The translations under genes and the position numbers were made by a program. The notes below the pieces were generated by a model. The model made no database searches and had not been told where the DNA came from. It saw only the letters and a program-made list of their open reading frames with translations. From Nosocomiicoccus ampullae (GTDB lineage: Bacteria > Bacillota > Bacilli > Staphylococcales > Salinicoccaceae), in assembly GCF_001696685.1 (NCBI RefSeq), contig NZ_MBFG01000024.1, forward strand, positions 1-11,404: 11,404 nucleotides of DNA, written 5' to 3'. The stretch's first letter is position 1. The number at the start of each line of letters is the position of its first letter. Positions 1-5,245 of the stretch are shown in pieces.

Positions 1-40
1 TGAATTCTCCTTATATTGGTTGGTGGTACATTCAATATAA
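1..40 (-). promoter_or_regulatory. Inverted repeat plus ribosome binding site of a gene starting off the left edge
   Basis: Read on the minus strand, the last bases of the window carry AAGGAG (positions 12-7) followed by AATTCA, ideal spacing for a start codon at or just beyond base 1. Immediately upstream is a perfect 8-bp inverted repeat, TTATATTG (40-33) and CAATATAA (18-11), separated by 14 bases. Its 3' arm runs into the AA of the Shine-Dalgarno site, so it could be an operator or an RNA hairpin affecting translation. TATATT at 40-35 could double as a -10 box, but I see no good -35. Another palindrome-like stretch, catgaaattcacatg, lies at 41-55. That a gene begins here is inference, since its coding sequence is not in the window. 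Confidence 0.45.
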
Positions 41-153
41 CATGAAATTCACATGGCTTTTTTTATTTTAAGTGGCTAGGTTGATTATAAAATCTTCCAA
101 TGTTTTATAAAGTTTTAAAATATTTTTATTATTAAATGATATATATATGAAAG

Positions 154-190
154 AAAAAAAGCTCTCTTCATAATACTTTGAAGAGAGTTT
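154..190 (-). terminator. Intrinsic terminator of the acid-sugar operon
   Basis: On the minus strand the sequence reads CTCTCTTCA (187-179), an 8-base loop, then TGAAGAGAG (170-162), a perfect 9-bp stem. It is followed by C and a run of seven T with more T-rich sequence. It lies just after the permease stop codon at 206, so it closes the catabolic operon. The plus-strand side also has four T after the stem, so weak bidirectional action is possible. The rest of the roughly 205-base gene-free stretch is AT-rich. Besides the left-edge signals it holds only an isolated TATAAT on the minus strand (89-84) without a convincing -35. Confidence 0.9.
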
Positions 191-205
191 TCATATTATA
201 AATAA

Positions 206-1597
206 TTATATGAATAAACTTAAAATAACTAATGTAATTCCTGATACTGCCCAACCAATTGTTGTAGGAACTGACCAAACAAGTACCTGTTCTTTAACTT
301 TTTTGATTCCCATCATTCTATTAACAACCCAGAATAAAGAATCATTAAAATAAGAGAAAATCATCGCACCAAATGCCGCTGCTTGAGCTGCAAGTACTGG
401 ATTAATATCTAAATTACCAAGTATTGGTGCAGAAATTGAAGCTGCAGTAATCATAGCAACTGTACCTGATCCTTGGATAAGTCGAACAAATGTGGCAATT
501 AAGAAGGGAATAAGTACTGCTGGAACACTCCAAGTTACTACTTCTTCTGCAATAACTGTACCTGCGCCACTCTCCCTTAACACTGCACCAAATGCGCCAC
601 CTGCTCCTGTGACAAGTAAAATAATTCCAGCATTATTTAAACCAACTTCAAGTTCTTCGAGTGTTTCTTCTACAGTAAAACGTTTTGCTAATGTAAATAA
701 TGCAAATAGTAATCCAATCGCTACTGCAATAATTGGGCTACCTAAAAACGTTATATAAGAATGCACTGTTTCATTTATATGTATAACATCGATTTCAACG
801 AGTGCATTAATACCTGTGTTTAAAAAGATCAGTAATAACGGAATTAAAATTGGCATCAGCGATAACGTAAAACCTGGTAATTCCTTTTCACGTTCACTCG
901 CCTGGTTTTTAAAATCTTCAAACACTTCTTCAGTTGTCGGACGATAATACCCCTCACCATCCGCTTCAGGCAACTGATAAATCTTCTTTCCTAACCACTG
1001 TGCGTATAATACACCTGAAATTACGACTGGTATTGAGATAACTAAACCAAGTAATACCATTAGTCCGATATCTGCACCAAAAATACCTGCTACCCCGAGT
1101 GGTCCAGGTGTTGGTGGTACAGCATGGTGTGTTGCAGCTAAACCGATACCGAGTGCTACACCAAGTGTAATTACAGATTTACCTGTTTGGCGAGACAACG
1201 CTTTAACTAAAGGATGTAAAATAACGAATGCTGAGTCTACAAATATTGGAATTGAAATGATGTATCCTGCTAATGCAATCGCCCATTCTTCTTTTTTCTT
1301 TCCGACAAATTTAACGACTTGATAGGCTAATCTTTCGGCAGCACCAGAAATCTCCATCACTTTACCAATCATGATACCAAAACCGATAATAATACCTATC
1401 GAGCCTAGTGTCGAACCAAATCCTTGTGAGACGGCTGTGACGACGTCAGTCGGTTCCATACCACCAATTAAACCAGCAATAATTGCGGAAATTGTTAATG
1501 CTAAAAACACGTGAACTCTCGTTTTTAATACGAGAAAAATTAACAAAACAATTGCCACAATTAGACCTAAGATCATTTGTGCTGAAGATACTTCCAT
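206..1597 (-). CDS. GntP-family acid-sugar permease
   Basis: A 463-residue, strongly hydrophobic membrane protein of the GntP (gluconate:H+ symporter) family, at the usual family length. It has about 12 or more membrane segments along the chain and one hydrophilic loop around residues 203-242. Family signatures visible are GFGSTLGSIG (59-68), the VPPTPGP loop (160-166), GAGGAFGAVLRESG (331-344), QGSGTVAMITAASISAP (375-391) and the SYFNDSLFW segment (415-423) near the C terminus. The ATG start has AGGGGG seven bases upstream. It is the last gene of the operon, 43 bases after the dehydrogenase, so it most likely imports the acid sugar the two enzymes degrade. GntP members take gluconate, fructuronate and related hydroxy-acids; D-threonate or D-erythronate as substrate is inferred from the neighbours, not from the sequence. 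Confidence 0.92.
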   Translation of the reverse strand: MEVSSAQMILGLIVAIVLLIFLVLKTRVHVFLALTISAIIAGLIGGMEPTDVVTAVSQGFGSTLGSIGIIIGFGIMIGKVMEISGAAERLAYQVVKFVGKKKEEWAIALAGYIISIPIFVDSAFVILHPLVKALSRQTGKSVITLGVALGIGLAATHHAVPPTPGPLGVAGIFGADIGLMVLLGLVISIPVVISGVLYAQWLGKKIYQLPEADGEGYYRPTTEEVFEDFKNQASEREKELPGFTLSLMPILIPLLLIFLNTGINALVEIDVIHINETVHSYITFLGSPIIAVAIGLLFALFTLAKRFTVEETLEELEVGLNNAGIILLVTGAGGAFGAVLRESGAGTVIAEEVVTWSVPAVLIPFLIATFVRLIQGSGTVAMITAASISAPILGNLDINPVLAAQAAAFGAMIFSYFNDSLFWVVNRMMGIKKVKEQVLVWSVPTTIGWAVSGITLVILSLFI

Positions 1598-1619
1598 AAT
1601 AGTTCCCCCTATTTATGAA

Positions 1620-1668
1620 AGGCGCTAGAATATGCGCCTATTAATTTCTAAAGCTAAGCGCATATTCT
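1620..1668 (-). promoter_or_regulatory. Competing RNA hairpins between dehydrogenase and permease genes
   Basis: Two overlapping inverted repeats span the end of the dehydrogenase gene and the 43-base gap. The first is AGGCGC (1639-1634) with GCGCCT (1625-1620), a compact GC-rich 6-bp stem with an 8-base loop starting one base after the stop codon. The second is a perfect 11-bp pair, AGAATATGCGC (1668-1658) with GCGCATATTCT (1637-1627), enclosing 20 bases that include the stop codon. They share bases 1634-1637 and so cannot form together. There is no clear U-run, so this is not a simple terminator. It may tune mRNA stability or read-through into the permease. The repeats are seen; the role is inferred. 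Confidence 0.4.
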
Positions 1669-2642
1669 CCTGCTAATTTAATTGCTTCTTCCATCGATTC
1701 ACTTGAAGCGATATTTTTACCAGCAATGTCAAATGCTGTACCGTGGTCAACAGAACTTCTTAGGAATGGTAATCCGTTTGTAATTGAAATTGTCTTATGA
1801 AAGTCCGTCATTTTAGCAGCGATATGACCTTGGTCATGATATAAAGAAATTACTGCGTCATATTTACCATTTAATGCTTGGAAAAATACGGAATCTGCAG
1901 GAACTGGACCAGTTACATCAAATCCGTCTTCTTGTGCTGACTTAATACCAGGAGTGATTTCTTCTACCTCTTCCATACCAAATAATCCGTTCTCCCCACT
2001 ATGTGGATTTAAACCAGCAACGGCAAGTTTTGGTGACTCTACGCCTAACTTAATTAACGCATCATAAGAACGTTCAATATAATCACGCACACGCTCTTTA
2101 GTCATTTGGTCAATTGCATCTTTTAGAGATAAGTGACGTGTTAAGAAGAAAATTCTTAAGTTTAACACTTGGAACATTGTTAACGGATCGTGTGAATTCG
2201 TAAGTTCTTCTAGCATTTCTGTATGACCGATAAACGGTACTTTTGCTGCGTATAACGATTCTTTGTTAATAGGTGTCGTTGCGAGAGCATCTACTTCGTG
2301 TTTCATCGCAAGGTCAATTGCTTTTTCAATATAATCAAATGCTGCTTGACCACACTGTGCTTGAATTTCGCCAAATTTAAATGTATCCATATCTACATTG
2401 TTCATGTCAATTAAATCAATCGTATCAGTTGCAAACTTCGCATCTTTTACCGATTCAATGACGTTAATATTTAAATCTGTATTTGTTACTTCAAGCGCTC
2501 GTTCAATAACATCTTTGTCTCCTACAACCACAATATTAACACCGTCTAATACTTCTTCGTTTAAAAATGATTTAACTGTAATTTCTGGTCCAATCCCCGC
2601 TGGATCTCCCATAGGTACTGCAATAGTTGCTTTTTTACTCAT
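1641..2642 (-). CDS. pdxA2: PdxA2-type 4-phospho-acid-sugar dehydrogenase
   Basis: A 333-residue member of the PdxA (4-hydroxythreonine-4-phosphate dehydrogenase) family, full length. The N terminus has PMGDPAGIGPE (10-20). The expected metal-binding histidines are all present: H170 in LTRHLSLKDA, H214 in NPHSGE and H269 in YHDQGH. The substrate-binding HT pair is at 140-141 in FIGHTE. The ATG follows AGGAGG with 8 bases between, an excellent ribosome site, 18 bases after the kinase stop. True PdxA makes vitamin B6, but PdxA2 paralogues next to DUF1537 kinases are known to oxidise and decarboxylate 4-phospho-D-threonate or 4-phospho-D-erythronate to dihydroxyacetone phosphate with NAD+. The operon context (kinase, permease, DeoR regulator, no pdx genes) makes the catabolic role far more likely. 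Exact substrate stereochemistry cannot be read from the sequence. Confidence 0.92.
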   Translation of the reverse strand: MSKKATIAVPMGDPAGIGPEITVKSFLNEEVLDGVNIVVVGDKDVIERALEVTNTDLNINVIESVKDAKFATDTIDLIDMNNVDMDTFKFGEIQAQCGQAAFDYIEKAIDLAMKHEVDALATTPINKESLYAAKVPFIGHTEMLEELTNSHDPLTMFQVLNLRIFFLTRHLSLKDAIDQMTKERVRDYIERSYDALIKLGVESPKLAVAGLNPHSGENGLFGMEEVEEITPGIKSAQEDGFDVTGPVPADSVFFQALNGKYDAVISLYHDQGHIAAKMTDFHKTISITNGLPFLRSSVDHGTAFDIAGKNIASSESMEEAIKLAGEYALSFRN

Positions 2643-2660
2643 TAAAATTTCCTCCTACTA

Positions 2661-3956
2661 TTAAGTCGCTTTTAAATATTGAATTGCTTCATAAATTGTC
2701 CTGATGTCACCAATCATTCCACCCTTTGTTATAATTGGTAATCCATCATATTCACCATCAAGTAGTGTCCCATAAGCGGTAAGTGGTGCAACCTCATCTA
2801 ATAACGTAATACCATTCGCATTCATAATGGATGTTAGAGATGCTGTAACGTCTCCCCCACTTGTGAAACACCCTTTAATCTCATAATTAGTTTCATCAAT
2901 TACTCTTTTGGTTATTAATGCTAGGCCATCTGTAATACGTTTTGTAACTACTTCAGGACTTACATTGTTTTCACTTGCTATCTTTTGAATGTCAATAATT
3001 ACAAGGTTTTCTTCGTTTGTAGTTATGATTAATATTTCGTTCTTCATAAGACTTAATTTTGACTGACGAACACATCTATCTATTTCTAGTTCGTACTCAT
3101 CGTCAAAAGAAGCAAGTTTATAAATATCCGGTCGTACAGGGGGAACTCCTAAACGATCAATTAAATACGATAGTTGTTTTTCTGTTACCTTAGTTGCACT
3201 ACCGACCGTAACGATAATTTTACTATCATCCACTTTATGATTAACTTTAAACTTCGCATATGAGGATGTAAAAGGTCCCGAGTCCACCGGGATAATTGCT
3301 ATGTCTAATTTAGCTAATGCTTCTGCTATAAAGTCAATGTCATCATTAGTAGACGCATCAATCACAATAATCCTTTTACCTAAATCTACGTTCTTTTGAA
3401 ATTCCTCAATAAACTTATTCGAATCATCTAAAACATTAATTGTTAAGAGTCCTACATTATCAATAGAATCTTTAGCATATTTAGACTGAGTTGCAATAAT
3501 TTCTCTTATACAAGATGTACGAATCGGCATAATTGGATCATTAGCAGCATCTGTTTTATGTAACGGCACATTATTAACTACTAAATGGCCACCGATAGAG
3601 ATACGCTGTGAGTCAGGAAACGAAGGTATAACAACAGCTACACTATCATCCCCTATGTAATCAAGAATTAAATCAATTTCATTTCCAATATTTCCTCGCA
3701 TTGTTGAATCGATACGTTTACATATAAAATTGGCACCCCATTCATCTAAACTCTGTAAAGAATGATTTATACGTTCCTCTAGGAGGTCTTTTGCCATGTA
3801 CCGACTATCTGTATCAATAATTACCGTATCGATGTTTGGATTATCTATAATATCCTTTTCACAAAAATATGTTGCAGGTCGAAAACCATTTTTACTCATA
3901 CGAACCCCTGTTGCATTCGCACCAGTTAAGTCATCTGCAATAATTCCGATTTTCAA
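2661..3956 (-). CDS. dtnK: DUF1537 four-carbon acid-sugar kinase (DtnK/DenK/OtnK type)
   Basis: A 431-residue kinase of the DUF1537 family, which phosphorylates four-carbon sugar acids (D-threonate, D-erythronate, 3-oxo-tetronate) at C4 with ATP. The N-terminal sugar-binding domain begins with IADDLTGA (6-13) and has KRIDSTMRGNIGNEID (80-95) and PSFPDSQR (111-118). The C-terminal nucleotide-binding domain has VTVGSAT (249-255), TSGGDVTAS (365-373) and ITKGGMIGD (409-417), all typical of the family. The start is a TTG at 3956 with GAGGAG nine bases upstream; no ATG in this frame fits better. It lies 13 bases after the regulator and 18 before the dehydrogenase. Pairing with a PdxA2 rather than an OtnI/OtnC-type partner favours D-threonate or D-erythronate over 3-oxo-tetronate, so the symbol is a best guess. 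Confidence 0.88.
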   Translation of the reverse strand: MKIGIIADDLTGANATGVRMSKNGFRPATYFCEKDIIDNPNIDTVIIDTDSRYMAKDLLEERINHSLQSLDEWGANFICKRIDSTMRGNIGNEIDLILDYIGDDSVAVVIPSFPDSQRISIGGHLVVNNVPLHKTDAANDPIMPIRTSCIREIIATQSKYAKDSIDNVGLLTINVLDDSNKFIEEFQKNVDLGKRIIVIDASTNDDIDFIAEALAKLDIAIIPVDSGPFTSSYAKFKVNHKVDDSKIIVTVGSATKVTEKQLSYLIDRLGVPPVRPDIYKLASFDDEYELEIDRCVRQSKLSLMKNEILIITTNEENLVIIDIQKIASENNVSPEVVTKRITDGLALITKRVIDETNYEIKGCFTSGGDVTASLTSIMNANGITLLDEVAPLTAYGTLLDGEYDGLPIITKGGMIGDIRTIYEAIQYLKAT

Positions 3957-3969
3957 TTAAAAAAACTCC

Positions 3970-4725
3970 TCAAAGCACTTTAGTAAATTGTTCTAAGTAT
4001 TTCCTACTAGAAACACTTAAACCATCGTTTAGAATAATCAAATCAAATTCATTTAAGTTACAGATTTTTGAGTATGAAAAGCGATCTAGCTTACTGTCAT
4101 CAACTAATAAACATGATTCTTTTCCACACTCTACCATTAATCTCTTCACATTGGCTTTTTCAGCTGTAGGTGCATAAATCGCTCCGTCATGAATCGCTTC
4201 AGTGGCTACAAAAGAAATATCAAATTTTTCTTCCTCTAAAAAGCGTGTCGTATGCGCACCATAAATAGAACCAACATTATTTTGAATCATGCCACCTGTT
4301 ACAAGAACTGTATGATGGCTATCTACTAAAAACGAAGAAGACTTTATATCATTGGTACCAATAGTTAAAGTAAAGTTAACATCCTTCAGCAACTTAGCAA
4401 GTTCAAACGTCGTCGTACCTGCATCTAGAAAAATACGTTGATTCGGTTTTATAAACTTAAACGCTTTTTTAGCAATTTCTTTCTTCTCATCAATTTTAAC
4501 AAGTTGTTTTTTAAAGAAAGGTAGTTCAGTTGATATATAATCAACTAGTACATAACCGTTAGTCGTTCCTAAAACCAACTCTTCCTCTTCAAGCTCTTTT
4601 AAATATCTTCTAACTGTCATTTCAGACACATTCAATAGTTTAGATAATGAAGAAATTGTGGCATTCTCATTTTCTGTTAAGTAATTAACTATCTTTAATT
4701 TTCTTGATTCTTTAGACAAAGCCAT
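3970..4725 (-). CDS. DeoR-family transcriptional regulator of the acid-sugar operon
   Basis: A 251-residue DeoR-family regulator with normal architecture. The N-terminal helix-turn-helix covers about residues 8-58, recognition region ISSLSKLLNVSEMTVRRYL (24-42). The C-terminal effector domain has the phosphosugar-binding DAGTTT (101-106), TGGMIQNN (143-150) and LLVDDSKLDRF (206-216). Such regulators usually repress a linked sugar operon and release DNA when a phosphorylated intermediate binds; here a 4-phospho-acid is the natural candidate (inference). It is first in the operon, so probably autoregulated through the repeats in its promoter. The start is uncertain: GTG 4728 and ATG 4725 touch the AGGTG element, while TTG 4719 sits five bases after AGGTGA and would give a protein two residues shorter. 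The predicted mRNA start is only about six bases before the ATG. Confidence 0.93.
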   Translation of the reverse strand: MALSKESRKLKIVNYLTENENATISSLSKLLNVSEMTVRRYLKELEEEELVLGTTNGYVLVDYISTELPFFKKQLVKIDEKKEIAKKAFKFIKPNQRIFLDAGTTTFELAKLLKDVNFTLTIGTNDIKSSSFLVDSHHTVLVTGGMIQNNVGSIYGAHTTRFLEEEKFDISFVATEAIHDGAIYAPTAEKANVKRLMVECGKESCLLVDDSKLDRFSYSKICNLNEFDLIILNDGLSVSSRKYLEQFTKVL

Positions 4726-4737
4726 CACCTAGTTTTC

Positions 4738-4766
4738 ATTATATTAACTTTTTAACAAAATGTAAA
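4738..4766 (-). promoter_or_regulatory. Sigma-A promoter of the acid-sugar operon
   Basis: On the minus strand TTTACA (4766-4761) and a perfect TATAAT (4743-4738) are separated by exactly 17 bases, a near-consensus housekeeping promoter. The expected transcription start near 4731 leaves only about six bases before the ATG at 4725, or twelve before the alternative TTG at 4719. A TTAACA repeat (read on the plus strand, 4752-4757) lies in the spacer between the two boxes, where a bound repressor would exclude RNA polymerase. Confidence 0.82.
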
Positions 4767-4819
4767 TCTTTTCTGTTACTAATTAACAGTTATTAAATTC
4801 ATTTTGATGATTTTTAACA
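4752..4819. promoter_or_regulatory. Three TTAACA operator repeats with 31-bp spacing
   Basis: Plus-strand TTAACA occurs at 4752-4757, 4783-4788 and 4814-4819, with start-to-start distances of exactly 31 and 31 bp, close to three helical turns. The last two extend to TTAACAGTT. The middle copy is also the right half of a perfect palindrome, CTGTTA (4773-4778), five bases, TAACAG (4784-4789), located just upstream of the -35 box. The first copy lies inside the promoter spacer. Direct repeats on one DNA face around a promoter fit cooperative binding by the adjacent DeoR-family regulator; DeoR proteins act as oligomers on repeated sites. The repeats are seen directly; the assignment to this regulator is inferred. 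Confidence 0.65.
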
Positions 4820-4828
4820 GTTTATATT

Positions 4829-4881
4829 AGAAAAATATAAAGAAAGAGCTATCACAATGATGTAGTTCATCATGGATAGCT
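4829..4881 (-). terminator. Terminator-like hairpin after the 80-residue gene
   Basis: On the minus strand AGCTATC (4881-4875) pairs with GATAGCT (4853-4847), and inside it ATGATG (4873-4868) pairs with CATCAT (4862-4857) around a 5-base loop. A small asymmetric bulge separates the two stems. The hairpin is followed by a T-rich but interrupted tail, CTTTCTTTATATTTTTC. It lies 36 bases after the small gene's stop and just upstream of the acid-sugar operon control region, so it insulates the two units. The tail is less uniform than in the other two terminators, hence moderate confidence. Confidence 0.6.
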
Positions 4882-4917
4882 AATATCTTTTATATATCAA
4901 CATGTCTAATCAAAACC

Positions 4918-5160
4918 TTAACATTCAAGTAGAAACTGAACTGCAGAATCTAATGAAATAAACTCTTCAATCAACAACGATTCTGAACAATTATCAACAG
5001 CAAGCCAAGTATCGTTGTCACGTGATAAGAAAAGACAAATTTCCTCAAAATAGAAATCCGTATTATTTATATATTTATCTAAAAGTACGTTGAGGTATGT
5101 TGGAGTGATCATATGAATGGTTTTAGAATCTATACTAAATTTATTAGACATTAAATACAT
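4918..5160 (-). CDS. Small uncharacterised protein, 80 residues
   Basis: I do not recognise this protein. It is short and acidic with no signal peptide, membrane segment or clear catalytic motif. The C-terminal half has FLSRDNDTWLAVDN followed by a short EEF-x-SLDSAVQFLLE segment, which looks like a small alpha/beta fold of the kind seen in phage and mobile-element proteins (impression only). The ATG at 5160 has AAAGG eight bases upstream in AAAGGGTGGATTG; a TTG at 5163 and an ATG at 5151 are poorer choices. A -10-like TATAAT lies about 27 bases upstream and a hairpin follows the stop, so it looks like a single-gene transcript. It sits between the putative defence module and the catabolic operon and could be an accessory part of either, or neither. 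Confidence 0.65.
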   Translation of the reverse strand: MYLMSNKFSIDSKTIHMITPTYLNVLLDKYINNTDFYFEEICLFLSRDNDTWLAVDNCSESLLIEEFISLDSAVQFLLEC

Positions 5161-5186
5161 CAATCCACCCTTTCAGTATTTACTCT

Positions 5187-5192
5187 ATTATA
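5187..5192 (-). promoter_or_regulatory. Candidate -10 box of the 80-residue gene
   Basis: A perfect TATAAT on the minus strand (5192-5187) lies about 27 bases before the ATG at 5160, leaving a leader of about 20 bases with the ribosome site. No good -35 hexamer is found 16-18 bases upstream; that region is the T-run of the preceding terminator. The promoter may be weak or need an activator. Confidence 0.4.
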
Positions 5193-5202
5193 TATGATCA
5201 AA

Positions 5203-5239
5203 ACAGAAAAACTCCCCTAAACATTACGTTTAGAGGAGT
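5203..5239 (-). terminator. Intrinsic terminator of the repeat protein-ParB-helicase operon
   Basis: On the minus strand ACTCC-T-CTAAAC (5239-5228) pairs with GTTTAG-G-GGAGT (5222-5211) around a 5-base loop, giving 11 pairs with one mismatch. The stem is followed directly by TTTTCTGTTTT. It begins six bases after the helicase stop codon. This defines the 3' end of the module and separates it from the small gene downstream. Confidence 0.9.
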
Positions 5240-5245
5240 GAGTGA

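Noticed and set aside
492..758. Plus-strand open frame of 88 codons inside the permease gene
   Set aside because: It lies opposite a well-conserved permease gene, its translation is low-complexity and resembles no family, and it has no convincing ribosome site.
1641..2642. Assignment to vitamin B6 biosynthesis (PdxA)
   Set aside because: The operon with a DUF1537 kinase, GntP permease and DeoR regulator points to the catabolic PdxA2 branch.
2398..2664. Plus-strand open frame opposite the dehydrogenase gene
   Set aside because: It is the antisense of conserved PdxA sequence, with a Ser/Ile-rich composition typical of a shadow frame.
4747..4800. Catabolite-response (CcpA cre) site in the acid-sugar promoter
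   Set aside because: No match with the central CG and flanking half-sites was found; the visible repeats are TTAACA types instead.
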